A stretch of 64,000 nt of DNA. Source: a bacterium (GTDB lineage Bacteria; Pseudomonadota; Gammaproteobacteria; Burkholderiales; Thiobacillaceae). The stretch is taken from assembly GCA_009772925.1 (NCBI GenBank), contig WOUQ01000005.1, forward strand, positions 248,001-312,000, given 5' to 3'. The position numbers and the translations under genes were made by a program. Of this stretch, positions 9,705-19,787 are shown one piece after another. The notes below the pieces were generated by a model that saw only the letters and a list, made by a program, of their open reading frames with translations, was not told the DNA's origin and searched no databases. Position 1 is the first letter of the stretch. Each line of letters begins with the position of its first letter.

Positions 9705-10643
9705 CTAACGTTTAAGGAACGCGAGGAGGGTGTCGGCCAGCACCGCCGGGTCGAATTTCGCGACGTAGGCGTCGACGCCGACCTTCTGGCCCATGGTGCG
9801 GTTCGCGTCCGAAGAGAGGGAGGAATGCATGACCACCGGTATGCCCTCGAAACGGCTATCGGATTTGATATTGCGTGTCAGCACATAACCGTCCATCTCC
9901 GGCATTTCGGCGTCGACCAGGATCAACTGCACATGCTTGCGCATGGAGGAACGCTCGGAACTGGCGCGATTGGCCATGTTGCTGAGCTTGTCCCAGGCCT
10001 CCAGCCCGTCGTTGGCCTGGATGTACTTGACCCCCAGCTTGTCGAGCACGGAGACGATCTCCTTGCGCGCCACCGTCGAATCGTCGGCGAAGAACACCGT
10101 GGCCTCGCGGCCGCTCTCGATCTGGGGCAACTGCGGCATGGCCTTTTCGCCGAGCACCTCGACCAGCACGCGTTCGACATCGAGGATGGAGACCAGACGG
10201 CCGTCCTCCAGTTCGGTGATGGCGGTAATCATGCCGTCCTGACCGGCCAGCATGTTTTCCGGCGGCTTCACCTTGTCCCAGTCCACCCGGATGATGCGAT
10301 CCACGTCCTGCACCAGGAAGCCCTGGGTGTGCCGGGAAAACTCGGTGACAATCATGGTCTCGCCGATGCCCGGTGGCGCGCCTTCGAGCCTGATGAAACG
10401 GGCCAGGGAAATCACCGGGATGATGCTGCCGCGCAGGGAAATGACGCCTTCCACCCCGGCCGGCATGTTCGGCGTCAGGGTGATGGGCGGGGTCGGCGAA
10501 ACTTCGCGCACCTTGAACACGTTGATGCCGAAGGTTTCATGGGTACCCAGGGAGAACAGCAGCAGCTCCATCTTGTTGGAGCCCGCCAGCTTGGTGCGGG
10601 CATCGACCGTGTCGAGCAGCTTGTTGGGTTCGATGGGATTCAT
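9705..10643 (-). CDS. cheV: CheV-type chemotaxis coupling protein (CheW + receiver), copy 1
   Basis: MNPIEPNKLLDTVDARTKLAGSNKMELLLFSLGTHETFGINVFKVREV...; C-terminal REC (LILVDAEMPEMDGYVLTRNIK). Confidence 0.93.
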   Translation of the reverse strand: MNPIEPNKLLDTVDARTKLAGSNKMELLLFSLGTHETFGINVFKVREVSPTPPITLTPNMPAGVEGVISLRGSIIPVISLARFIRLEGAPPGIGETMIVTEFSRHTQGFLVQDVDRIIRVDWDKVKPPENMLAGQDGMITAITELEDGRLVSILDVERVLVEVLGEKAMPQLPQIESGREATVFFADDSTVARKEIVSVLDKLGVKYIQANDGLEAWDKLSNMANRASSERSSMRKHVQLILVDAEMPEMDGYVLTRNIKSDSRFEGIPVVMHSSLSSDANRTMGQKVGVDAYVAKFDPAVLADTLLAFLKR

Positions 10644-10659
10644 GCGGACGCGCCCCCGA

Positions 10660-11601
10660 TTATTTGAGCAGGCGGTTGAGGACTTCCGCCAGACGGTGCG
10701 GTTCGAACTTGGGCACGTACTCGTCCACCCCCACCGAGAAGCCCAACTGCTTGTTCGCATCGGACGACAGGGAGGAATGCATGAGCACGGGAATGCCGGC
10801 GAAGCGGGGGTCTGATTTCACGTTCTTGGTGAGCACGTAACCGTCCATCTCCGGCATTTCCACGTCCGTCAACACCAGTTGTACATAATCCGAGACCGGC
10901 CGCCCGGCGATTTCCGCCTGGGCAGCGATCTTCTGCAGTTCATCCCAGCCGTGGCGGCCGTTGATGGCGCCGATGCCGTTGACGTTGAGCGCTTCCAGGG
11001 TGCGCTCGATCTGCCGGCGCGCCACCGAGGAATCGTCGGCGTAGAAAACGGTGCGGTTGGGCTTGTCCAGCGGTGTCAGGCTGGCGAACAGATGACTGTC
11101 GTCCACCTGCGCGGTATCGGCCAGGATCTTCTCCACATCCAGCATCATCACCAGGCGCTTGTCCTTCAATTCGGTGACGGCGGTGACCAGGCCGCCCATG
11201 CGCGCGGTCAGCATGGCCGGGGGCACCTTCATCTCGGCCCAGTCCAGGCGCAGGATGGTATCCACCTCGCCGACCAGGAAACCCTGGGTATGGCCGTTGT
11301 ATTCGGTGACGATCATGATCGCCGGCGGCGCCTCGGTGGTGATGCCGATGTACTTGGCCAGATCCACCACCGGCACCAGCACACCACGCAGGCTGACCAT
11401 GCCCTCGACGGCCGACGGCATGTCCGGCGCGCGGGTGATCTCCGGGATACGCATCACTTCCCGCACCTTGAACACGTTGATGCCGAAGGTTTCCTTGCGA
11501 TGGGTGCCGACATCCGTGCCCAGCGTGAACAGCAGGATTTCCAGCTTGTTCGCGCCAGCGAGCTTGGTGCGCGCATCGATGCGCCTCAACAAATCCGACA
11601 T
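10660..11601 (-). CDS. cheV: CheV-type chemotaxis coupling protein (CheW + receiver), copy 2
   Basis: MSDLLRRIDARTKLAGANKLEILLFTLGTDVGTHRKETFGINVFKVREV...LVLTDVEMPEMDGYVLTKNVK. Confidence 0.93.
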   Translation of the reverse strand: MSDLLRRIDARTKLAGANKLEILLFTLGTDVGTHRKETFGINVFKVREVMRIPEITRAPDMPSAVEGMVSLRGVLVPVVDLAKYIGITTEAPPAIMIVTEYNGHTQGFLVGEVDTILRLDWAEMKVPPAMLTARMGGLVTAVTELKDKRLVMMLDVEKILADTAQVDDSHLFASLTPLDKPNRTVFYADDSSVARRQIERTLEALNVNGIGAINGRHGWDELQKIAAQAEIAGRPVSDYVQLVLTDVEMPEMDGYVLTKNVKSDPRFAGIPVLMHSSLSSDANKQLGFSVGVDEYVPKFEPHRLAEVLNRLLK

Positions 11602-11741
11602 GATCTCCTCAATCGGTCGCTCGGCCTCCCAGGGCCGCGGGATTGTGGCGACTACATCGGCATGGGCCGGGGAAACTTTAACCTGGATATCCCGTTTGCG
11701 CAGCCGCATGCCCCGGATCGCATGGTTTAGTATTCCCAACC

Positions 11742-12599
11742 ATGTCGGCTTCCCCCGTTCCCCCCCCACCAGCCCACGAGGACGATGAGCTGCGGCAGGC
11801 GTTCGCCCTATTCAGCGAGACTTCCGAGATGCTCGCGGGCACCTACCTGGAATTGCAGGCCCAGGTGGCCCGCCTGACCAAGGAACTGGCCGACGCCAAC
11901 GGCGAGCTGGCGCGGCGTGAACGCCTGTCCGCCCTGGGCGAGATGGCGGCCCAGGTCGCCCACCAGTTGCGCACGCCGCTGGCCACCGCCCTGCTTTATG
12001 CAGGCCACCTGTCGCGCCCCAACCTCGGCGAGGCGGAGCGGCTCCGCTTCGCCGAGAAGACCCTGTCGCGCCTGCGCTATCTCGAGCGTCTCATCCAGGA
12101 CATGCTGCTGTTCGTGAAAGGCGCGCGCCTGTCGCGGGAATCCTTTGCTCTGCGGCCCTTGCTGGAAGAACTGGCGCAGACCCTGGAACCCCACGCGGCA
12201 CAGCGGGGGGTGGCCTTCAGCCTGGACATGCCGACGCAGAACCTGTCCCTCAGTGGAGATCGCCAGGCGATCTTCGGCGCTCTCATCAGCCTGCTGGAGA
12301 ATGCCCTCCAGGCCAGCCAGGCGGGCGGGCGGGTGAGCCTCGCGGTGGGCGGCGAGGGCAGCCCATTCGCCGCCTTCCTCGTCGAGGACAGCGGCGCGGG
12401 CATTCCCGAGGCCGCCCGCGAACGCCTGTTCGAGCCCTTCTTCACCACCCGCGGCGAAGGCAGCGGCCTCGGCCTGGCCATCGCCCGCCAGGTTGCGGAA
12501 GCGCATGGCGGCTGGATCGAATGGTCAGAGCGCGACGAGGGAGGCAGCCGCTTCACCCTGTTCCTGCCATACAGCGGACCGGAGACTGGCGATGCCTGA
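11742..12599 (+). CDS. Flagellar two-component sensor histidine kinase, FleS/FlrB-like
   Basis: RRERLSALGEMAAQVAHQLRTPLATALLYAGHL; HATPase motifs GEGSGLGLAIARQVAEAHGG; followed by an NtrC-type regulator and fliE. Confidence 0.88.
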   Translation: MSASPVPPPPAHEDDELRQAFALFSETSEMLAGTYLELQAQVARLTKELADANGELARRERLSALGEMAAQVAHQLRTPLATALLYAGHLSRPNLGEAERLRFAEKTLSRLRYLERLIQDMLLFVKGARLSRESFALRPLLEELAQTLEPHAAQRGVAFSLDMPTQNLSLSGDRQAIFGALISLLENALQASQAGGRVSLAVGGEGSPFAAFLVEDSGAGIPEAARERLFEPFFTTRGEGSGLGLAIARQVAEAHGGWIEWSERDEGGSRFTLFLPYSGPETGDA

Positions 12600-13941
12600 C
12601 ACCCTGCCGGTCCTGGTGGTGGAAGATGACGCCGCCCTGCGCGAAGCCCTCGCCGACACCCTGGAGATCTCCGGTTACAGCGCCATCACCGCGGCCGATG
12701 CCGAAACCGCCCTGGCATGGCTGGAAAAAGGGAACCCGGGCCTGGTGCTGACCGACGTGCAAATGCCCGGCATGGACGGCCATGCCCTGTTGCGCGCGCT
12801 CAAGGCTCGCCGGCCTGAACTGCCGGTGATCCTGATGACCGCCTACGGACAGATCGAGCGCGCGGTCCAGGCGATCCGCGAGGGCGCCGCCGATTACCTG
12901 CCGAAACCCTTCGAGCCCGACCTCCTGCTGGCAACCGTGGCCCGCTACTTCCGCCAGGCGGGAGAACCGCCTTCCTCCGGCATCGTCGCCGAGGATCCCG
13001 CCAGCCGCGCCCTGCTGGAACTGGCCCGGCGCGTGGCGGCAAGCGAAGCCACGATCCTGCTGACCGGCGAATCCGGCGTCGGCAAGGAAGTCTACGCGCG
13101 CTACATCCATCAGCACTCCGTCCGCCAGAAAGGCCCTTTCATCGCGGTGAACTGCGCCGCCATCCCGGAAAACCTGCTCGAATCCGTGTTATTCGGTCAC
13201 GAGAAGGGCTCCTTCACCGGCGCCTCCGCCTCCCAGCCGGGCAAATTCGAGCAGGCCAACGGCGGCATCCTGCTGCTCGACGAGATATCCGAACTCCCCC
13301 TCAACCTGCAGGCCAAATTGCTGCGGGTGCTGCAGGAACGCGAGGTGGAACGGGTGGGCGGGCGCAGCAGCGTGCCTCTCGATGTACGCATCATCGCCGC
13401 GACCAACCGGGATCTCGCCGCCTGGGTGGCGGAAGGCAAGTTCCGCGAGGACCTCTTCTACCGCCTCAACGTGTTTCCGCTGCAAATCCCTCCCTTGCGC
13501 AAGCGTCCGGCCGACATCGCCCCCCTCGCCCGGCACTTCCTCAGGCACTCGGAAGCGGTGGTGGGCAGGGGCGGTTTTTCCTTATCCGACGCGGCCTTGC
13601 GCGAATTGACGGGGTATGCCTGGCCCGGTAACATCCGTGAGCTAGGAAACGTGATCCAGCGCGCGATGATCCTCGCCGCCGACTCGGTAATTGGCGCGGA
13701 TCATCTGATGCTGCCAAAATCGCCGGCCAAGGCGGTTGCGGTGGCAAGCCCGGAGAACGCATTGCCGGGCGACCTGGGTCTGAAGGATGTGGAGCGGGAA
13801 ACCATTCTGGGCACCCTGAAACGCATGGATGGTTCCCGGCGCAGGACTGCGGAAGCGCTCGACATGAGCGAACGCACCTTGCGCCACAAGCTCAAGCAGT
13901 ATCGTGAAGCGGGCTTTCTGGATGGAGATGACCTCCTATAA
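12592..13941 (+). CDS. Sigma-54 dependent response regulator, FleR/FlrC-like
   Basis: REC domain plus GESGVGKEVYARYIH, GSFTGA, Walker B and C-terminal Fis-type HTH (RRRTAEALDMSERTLRHKLKQYRE). Confidence 0.9.
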   Translation: MPDTLPVLVVEDDAALREALADTLEISGYSAITAADAETALAWLEKGNPGLVLTDVQMPGMDGHALLRALKARRPELPVILMTAYGQIERAVQAIREGAADYLPKPFEPDLLLATVARYFRQAGEPPSSGIVAEDPASRALLELARRVAASEATILLTGESGVGKEVYARYIHQHSVRQKGPFIAVNCAAIPENLLESVLFGHEKGSFTGASASQPGKFEQANGGILLLDEISELPLNLQAKLLRVLQEREVERVGGRSSVPLDVRIIAATNRDLAAWVAEGKFREDLFYRLNVFPLQIPPLRKRPADIAPLARHFLRHSEAVVGRGGFSLSDAALRELTGYAWPGNIRELGNVIQRAMILAADSVIGADHLMLPKSPAKAVAVASPENALPGDLGLKDVERETILGTLKRMDGSRRRTAEALDMSERTLRHKLKQYREAGFLDGDDLL

Positions 13942-13962
13942 TGGGTGGCAGGAGGCAGGGCG

Positions 13963-14271
13963 ATGAGCAATATCGATCAGATGGTCAACCAGCTTCGCGC
14001 CGTCGCGGCGCAGGCCTCCGTCACGCCCGCGCCCCAGGAAGCGGGCGGCCAGGATTTTGCCGCCATGCTCAAGTCGGCCGTGGACGAGGTCAACCACGCC
14101 CAACTCGATGCGCGGCAGTTGTCGCGCCAGTTCCAGCTGGGCAACCCCGACGTCAACCTCCAGGATGTGGTCCTTTCCCTGCAAAAGGCCAGCCTGTCCT
14201 TCCAGACCATGGTTCAGGTGCGCAACAAACTGGTTTCCGCCTACCAGGAAATCATGAACATGCAGGTCTGA
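13963..14271 (+). CDS. fliE: Flagellar hook-basal body complex protein FliE
   Basis: MSNIDQMVNQLRAVAAQ...VNLQDVVLSLQKASLSFQTMVQVRNKLVSAYQEIMNMQV. Confidence 0.95.
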   Translation: MSNIDQMVNQLRAVAAQASVTPAPQEAGGQDFAAMLKSAVDEVNHAQLDARQLSRQFQLGNPDVNLQDVVLSLQKASLSFQTMVQVRNKLVSAYQEIMNMQV

Positions 14272-14288
14272 CCCGGCACGGTTGACGG

Positions 14289-15944
14289 ATGGCCCTGCAG
14301 CCCCAGCAGCTCCTTTCCAACTTCGCCTACCGCTTCAACGAGCTTCCCGCCTCCAGGAAGATGGGGCTGGCGGTGGTGTTGGCGGCGTCTATCGCCGTGG
14401 TCGTGGGCTTGTTCTTGTGGTCGACCGCGCCGGACTATCGCGTGCTGTTCTCCAATCTCTCGGAGAAGGACGCGGGTTCGGTCACCGCCACCTTGCAGCA
14501 ACTCAACGTCCCCCACAAGACCGGCGCGGGGGGAACCATCCTGGTGCCCTCGGACCAGGTCTACGACCTGCGCTTCAAGCTAGCCGCGCAGGGACTGCCC
14601 AAGGGCGGCGGTGTCGGCTTCGAGATGATGGATTCGCCCAAGCTGGGCATGACCCAGTTCCAGGAACAGCTGGCCTTCCAGCGCGGCCTGGAGGGTGAAC
14701 TGGCGCGCACCATCATGTCGCTTTCGCCGGTGGAATCGGCGCGCGTCCACCTTGCCATCCCCAAACCCTCGGTGTTCATCCGCGACAAGCAGACACCATC
14801 CGCCTCGGTGCTGGTAAACATGCACCCCGGCCGCGCGCTGGACCCCGGCCAGGTGCAGTCCATCGTCCACCTGGTTTCCAGCAGCGTGCCCGAACTGTCA
14901 CCGAACAGCGTGACGGTGGTCGATCAGTCCGGCAACCTGTTCACCGCCAAATCCGACGGGCAGGCGTTGCGCGGACTCAACTCCAGCCAGCTGGAGTACA
15001 TCCGCCAGATCGAGTCGTACTATGCCGGCCGCATCGAGAGCATCGTCGCGCCCATCGTCGGCAACAGCAACGTCAAGGCGGAGGTACGCGCCGATCTCGA
15101 CTTCACCGAGGCCCAGTCGACCAGCGAGACCTACAAACCGAACCCCAGCCCCGACACCCAGGCCATACGCAGCCAGCAGTCGGTGGAAGACAGCAGTGGC
15201 GCGGCAGGCGCCGCCGCCCAGGGCGTTCCGGGTGCCCTCAGCAACCAGCCTCCCGGCCCCGCCGCGGCGCCGTTCAACGCTCCGCCCGGCGCCAACGCCG
15301 GCCCCAATGCGGCGGCCAATGCCGGGCAAGGCGCCGCCGGCGGGGGTTCCAGCCGCCGCGAGAGCACGGTCAACTTCGAGGTCGACAAGACCACCCGCCA
15401 TACCAAGGAACCCATGGGCCGCATCAAGCGGCTTTCCGTCGCCGTGGTGGTCAACTACAAGGCCGCCGTGCCCGACGAACAGGGCAATCCCGGCAAGCCC
15501 ACTCCGCTGAACGCCGACGAACTCACGCAGATCAACAATCTGGTGAAGGAATCCATGGGCTTCAGCGAGCAGCGCGGCGACACGGTAAACGTGGTCAACG
15601 CCGCCTTCACCGAAACCAAGACGGAAATCGATATCCCGCTGTGGAAGGATCCCGACAATGTCTCCATGGCCAAGTCCCTGCTGAAGAACCTGATCGTCTT
15701 CGGCCTGGCCTTCTATCTCGTGTTCGGCGTCCTGCGCCCGCTCCTGCGCGATCTGGTGAAGCCTGTGGAAAACGCCTCACGCGCGGGCGGCCCTGCCAGC
15801 GCAACGCAGGCCGAACTCGCTACCGCGCCACGCTCTTCCCCGGACGGGGCCTATACGGACGCTCTGGGCAAGGTGAAGGAATTCACCAAGTCCAACCCGA
15901 AGGTCACGGCTGACATCGTCAAGGAATGGATGAACAAGGAATGA
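14289..15944 (+). CDS. fliF: Flagellar M-ring protein FliF
   Basis: DYRVLFSNLSEKDAGSVTATLQQLNVPHK...ARVHLAIPKPSVFIRDKQTPSASVLVNMHPGRAL. Confidence 0.96.
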   Translation: MALQPQQLLSNFAYRFNELPASRKMGLAVVLAASIAVVVGLFLWSTAPDYRVLFSNLSEKDAGSVTATLQQLNVPHKTGAGGTILVPSDQVYDLRFKLAAQGLPKGGGVGFEMMDSPKLGMTQFQEQLAFQRGLEGELARTIMSLSPVESARVHLAIPKPSVFIRDKQTPSASVLVNMHPGRALDPGQVQSIVHLVSSSVPELSPNSVTVVDQSGNLFTAKSDGQALRGLNSSQLEYIRQIESYYAGRIESIVAPIVGNSNVKAEVRADLDFTEAQSTSETYKPNPSPDTQAIRSQQSVEDSSGAAGAAAQGVPGALSNQPPGPAAAPFNAPPGANAGPNAAANAGQGAAGGGSSRRESTVNFEVDKTTRHTKEPMGRIKRLSVAVVVNYKAAVPDEQGNPGKPTPLNADELTQINNLVKESMGFSEQRGDTVNVVNAAFTETKTEIDIPLWKDPDNVSMAKSLLKNLIVFGLAFYLVFGVLRPLLRDLVKPVENASRAGGPASATQAELATAPRSSPDGAYTDALGKVKEFTKSNPKVTADIVKEWMNKE

Positions 15945-16939
15945 GCGACTCCAGCGTCAACGAGTGCGCCATCCTGATGCTCGCCCTGGGTCACGAGGAG
16001 GCGGCCGAGGTCTTCAAGTACCTGGGGCCGAAGGAAGTGCAGAAACTGGGCGTGGCCATGACCAACATCGGCAACGTCAGCCGCGAGCAGATGGAGACGG
16101 TGCTGTACTCGTTCATCGATGAGACCGAGGGCCGCGTCAGCCTGGGCGATTCCGACGAGTACATCCGCTCCGTGCTGAAGAAAGCCCTGGGGGACGACAA
16201 GGCCGCGCACCTCATCGACCGCATCCTGCAGGGCAATGAAAGCGCGGGCATCGAAAGCCTGAAATGGCTGGATTCAGCCAGCGTCGCGGAAATGATCCGC
16301 AACGAGCACCCGCAGATCATCGCCACCATCATGGTGCACCTGGAACGCGACCATGCCAGCGAAATTCTCAATCTGCTGCCGGAACGCCAGCGCAACGATG
16401 TGATGGTGCGCATCGCCACACTGGAAGGGGTGCAGCCCATGGCCATGCGCGAACTCAACGAGGTGCTGACGCAGCTGCTGGCGGGCGGCGATGTCAGCAA
16501 GAAAACCTCGCTGGGCGGGGTCAAGACGGCGGCGGACATCCTCAACTACATGGGTGGCGCCGTGGAGGCTTCGGTACTGGCCAACATCCGCGAGCACGAC
16601 GCCGAACTGGCCCAGAAGATCCAGGACCAGATGTTCACCTTCGACAACATCCTCGACCTGGACGACCGTTCCGTGCAGTTGCTGCTGCGCGAAGTGCAGT
16701 CGGAAACGCTCATCATCGCCCTCAAGGGTACCTCGCAGGAACTCAAGGACCTGATCTTCAAGAACATGTCCACTCGCGCCGCCGAGGCCCTCAAGGAAGA
16801 CCTGGAGGCGAAGGGCCCGGTACGGCTGTCCGAGGTCGAGGCGGAACAGAAGGAAATCCTCAAGATCGTGCGCAAGCTGGTGGACGAGGGCCAGATCGTG
16901 CTCGGCGGCAAGGGCGGCGAGGAAGGCCTGGTGGAGTAG
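15941..16939 (+). CDS. fliG: Flagellar motor switch protein FliG
   Basis: MSDSSVNECAILMLALGHEEAAEVFKYLGPKEVQKLG...; ATGA overlap with fliF. Confidence 0.96.
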   Translation: MSDSSVNECAILMLALGHEEAAEVFKYLGPKEVQKLGVAMTNIGNVSREQMETVLYSFIDETEGRVSLGDSDEYIRSVLKKALGDDKAAHLIDRILQGNESAGIESLKWLDSASVAEMIRNEHPQIIATIMVHLERDHASEILNLLPERQRNDVMVRIATLEGVQPMAMRELNEVLTQLLAGGDVSKKTSLGGVKTAADILNYMGGAVEASVLANIREHDAELAQKIQDQMFTFDNILDLDDRSVQLLLREVQSETLIIALKGTSQELKDLIFKNMSTRAAEALKEDLEAKGPVRLSEVEAEQKEILKIVRKLVDEGQIVLGGKGGEEGLVE

Positions 16940-16980
16940 TCATGCACCCTGCTTGCGCGCACCCCGCCCTGTCCTGAGCC

Positions 16981-17649
16981 ATGTCCAAGGTCATCCCGAA
17001 GGAACAGCTCACCGCCTACCAGCGTTGGGAACTGGCGCAGTTCGAGGAAGGCAGCGCACCACATGGGCGCGTCCGCGCCGGCAACGAAAGCGCGTCCGCC
17101 AAGGTGGTGCTGCCCACCGCCGAGGAGGTGGAAAGCCTGCACCAGGAAGCTTGGCGCCAAGGCCATGAACTGGGCCTGGAGGAAGGCCGCAAGGCGGGCT
17201 ACGAGGAGGGCATGAAGGCCGCCGAGGAGCGTCTGCGCCTGCTCGCGGCGCTGGTGGACACCCTCGATGACGCGCGTCTGCGTCAGGACGAGGAGATCGC
17301 GCGGGAGGTGCTGGCCCTGGCCCTGACCGTCGCCCAGCAGGTCGTGCGCAAGGCCATCCAGGTGAAGCCCGATCTCCTGCTCGATGCATTGCGCGACGCC
17401 CTGCTGACCTTGCCGGTACTCAACGGCCACCAGAAAATTGCCGTGCATCCGGACCATGTCGAGTTGGTTCGCGATTGGCTGGTGCATGAGCACGGCCACC
17501 TGTCCTGGAAGGTTCTCGCGGATCCCAAGCTGGACCCCGGCAGTTTCCGCTTCGAGAGCAGCCACAGCGAACTGGACGGCAGCCTGCGCGCGCGCTGGCG
17601 GGAAATCACCGAGTGTCTGGGGGTGGACGACGACACATGGCTGAGCTGA
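16981..17649 (+). CDS. fliH: Flagellar assembly protein FliH
   Basis: Central Glu/Ala-rich segment and [16 protein letters not shown]...[25 protein letters not shown]; position between fliG and fliI. Confidence 0.92.
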   Translation: MSKVIPKEQLTAYQRWELAQFEEGSAPHGRVRAGNESASAKVVLPTAEEVESLHQEAWRQGHELGLEEGRKAGYEEGMKAAEERLRLLAALVDTLDDARLRQDEEIAREVLALALTVAQQVVRKAIQVKPDLLLDALRDALLTLPVLNGHQKIAVHPDHVELVRDWLVHEHGHLSWKVLADPKLDPGSFRFESSHSELDGSLRARWREITECLGVDDDTWLS

Positions 17650-19046
17650 ACCGCTGCGAGGCCCTGCTCAACTACCTGCGTGACTGCCAGGAAGCCGTCT
17701 GCCTGATGACCCCCTGGCGCGCCACCGGACGCCTGACGCGCATCGCCGGCCTGATCATGGAGGCTTCCGGCATCAAGCTCGCCACCGGTGTGTCCTGCCG
17801 CGTGGCGATGGCAGGCGGCCAGCAGGTGGACGCCGAGGTCGTCGGCTTCTCGGGCGAGCGCCTGTTCCTCATGCCTTCCACCGACATCTATGGCCTCGGA
17901 CCCGGTGCCACGGTGGAAGTCGGCGCGGTGTGCGGCTTCGAGCCGCCGCGCATCAACAAACCCTATTACCGGCGCCGCCGCATCGAGGACCGCATCCGTC
18001 AGGTCGCCGTGGGCCCGGAACTGCTGGGCCGCGTCATCGACGGCGCCGGTCGTCCGCTCGACCGCCTGGGCATCCTCGAACCCTCGCGCCGCGCCCCCCT
18101 GTATTCGCGCTCCTTCAATCCAATGGAGCGGGAGCCCATCCAGGATGTCCTCGACGTCGGCGTGCGCGCCATCAACGCCCTGCTCACCGTCGGCCGCGGC
18201 CAGCGCATGGGCCTGTTCGCCGGCAGCGGCGTCGGCAAGTCCATGCTGCTGGGCATGATGGCGCGCTACACCGAGGCCGACGTGGTGGTGGTTGGTTTGA
18301 TCGGCGAGCGCGGCCGCGAGGTCAAGGATTTCATCGAAAACATCCTTGGCGAGGAAGGTCTCCGACGTGCGGCCGTGGTGGCCGCGCCTGCGGATTCGCC
18401 CCCTCTCCTGCGACTGCATGGCGCCGCCTACGCCACCGCAATTGCCGAACACTTCCGCGATCAGGGTTTGCATGTTCTGCTGATCATGGACTCGCTCACC
18501 CGCTTCGCGCAGGCACAGCGGGAAATCGCCTTGGCCGTCGGCGAACCGCCGGCCACAAAAGGTTATCCGCCGTCAGTTTTCGCCAAGCTGCCGCAATTGG
18601 TGGAACGGGCCGGAAACGGCCGCAAGGAGGGCGGCTCGATCACCGCCTTCTACACGGTGCTGATGGAAGGGGACGATCAACAGGACCCCGTCGCGGATGC
18701 CGCCCGTGCCATTCTCGACGGGCACATCGTGCTGTCACGCCAACTGGCTGACCAGGGCCATTATCCGGCGATCGACATCGAAGCCTCGATCTCACGGGCC
18801 ATCACCGAACTCCTGCCGAAGGCGGAACTGGACAAGGTGCGCCGTTTCCGCGGCCTGTATGCGCGCTACCAGCGCAGCCGCGACCTCATCACCATCGGCG
18901 CCTACGCGCGCGGCAACGACCCCCAACTGGACGAGGCCATCGCGCTGTATCCCGGCATGGAGAAATTCCTCATGCAGGACTTCCTGGACAAGGATGACTA
19001 TCGGTCCAGCCGGCAACAACTGGACGCACTGCTACCCTCCGCTTGA
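17637..19046 (+). CDS. fliI: Flagellum-specific ATPase FliI
   Basis: [41 protein letters not shown]...[43 protein letters not shown]. Confidence 0.97.
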   Translation: MAELNRCEALLNYLRDCQEAVCLMTPWRATGRLTRIAGLIMEASGIKLATGVSCRVAMAGGQQVDAEVVGFSGERLFLMPSTDIYGLGPGATVEVGAVCGFEPPRINKPYYRRRRIEDRIRQVAVGPELLGRVIDGAGRPLDRLGILEPSRRAPLYSRSFNPMEREPIQDVLDVGVRAINALLTVGRGQRMGLFAGSGVGKSMLLGMMARYTEADVVVVGLIGERGREVKDFIENILGEEGLRRAAVVAAPADSPPLLRLHGAAYATAIAEHFRDQGLHVLLIMDSLTRFAQAQREIALAVGEPPATKGYPPSVFAKLPQLVERAGNGRKEGGSITAFYTVLMEGDDQQDPVADAARAILDGHIVLSRQLADQGHYPAIDIEASISRAITELLPKAELDKVRRFRGLYARYQRSRDLITIGAYARGNDPQLDEAIALYPGMEKFLMQDFLDKDDYRSSRQQLDALLPSA

Positions 19047-19099
19047 ATCCGCGACCCGGCCGCCGATCGGTTTCGGCGGCCGCTGTCGTGCGGGTGGCC

Positions 19100-19228
19100 T
19101 TACTTTTTCTGGCTCAGCTTCAGGAAGCGGGCCAGCAGAAAAAGCCCCATGGCGATGATGAAGCCGATGGTGAACAGGCTGAGCAAGCCGATGTCCGAGC
19201 CGAACAGTTCCTGCATCACGACGTCCAT
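19100..19228 (-). CDS. 42-aa single-TM protein, DUF3149-like
   Basis: Read manually (below ORF-track cutoff): MDVVMQELFGSDIGLLSLFTIGFIIAMGLFLLARFLKLSQKK. Confidence 0.75.
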   Translation of the reverse strand: MDVVMQELFGSDIGLLSLFTIGFIIAMGLFLLARFLKLSQKK

Positions 19229-19240
19229 AGCGTTCTCTCC

Positions 19241-19774
19241 TTAGTGTGCCCCACGCGGGGGGGTGGTCGAAATGGGAGCCGAGGCCGCCAACCGCCAGGT
19301 GCCGGCCTCCGTTAACGAAAATTCGCCCGCCAGACGCCAGACGCGGTCGTCCGGCTCAAGTACGATGCGATGCCTGCCCAGGGGGGCGTCGGCCAGTTCG
19401 CCGGCGTAGTCTCCCTGGGCGGAGCGGAAAAGTTGCACGACGCGGTCTCGGGCCGCGTCGGTAGGATGGGCAACGAACAGTTTCAAGCTGGCCGGGGGCG
19501 ATTCCAGGCGACCTTGCAAGGCCACCATGAAGCGTCCGCGCTCGACGCTGATCTCCGCCTGAAGACCCAGGGCGGAGGCGGCCTCGTCCAGCTTCGCGTC
19601 GGTATTCACCACAGTCATGCCCTGTTTCTGGTAGCCCTCTTTCACCAGGGGATCCGGCTTGTGGGCGGCGATGAAGTAGGTCGCGAAGCTGGCCACCACC
19701 GCCGTCGCGGGCAAGCCCGCGATCAGCCAGACCATGGGTTCCTTCCACCAGGCACGCTGCGTAGGTTGGCTCAT
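19241..19774 (-). CDS. FixH/CcoH family protein
   Basis: MSQPTQRAWWKEPMVWLIAGLPATAVVASFATYFIAAHKPDPLVKEGYQKQG; downstream of ccoG. Confidence 0.85.
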   Translation of the reverse strand: MSQPTQRAWWKEPMVWLIAGLPATAVVASFATYFIAAHKPDPLVKEGYQKQGMTVVNTDAKLDEAASALGLQAEISVERGRFMVALQGRLESPPASLKLFVAHPTDAARDRVVQLFRSAQGDYAGELADAPLGRHRIVLEPDDRVWRLAGEFSLTEAGTWRLAASAPISTTPPRGAH

Positions 19775-19787
19775 GTGCGGGGGATCC

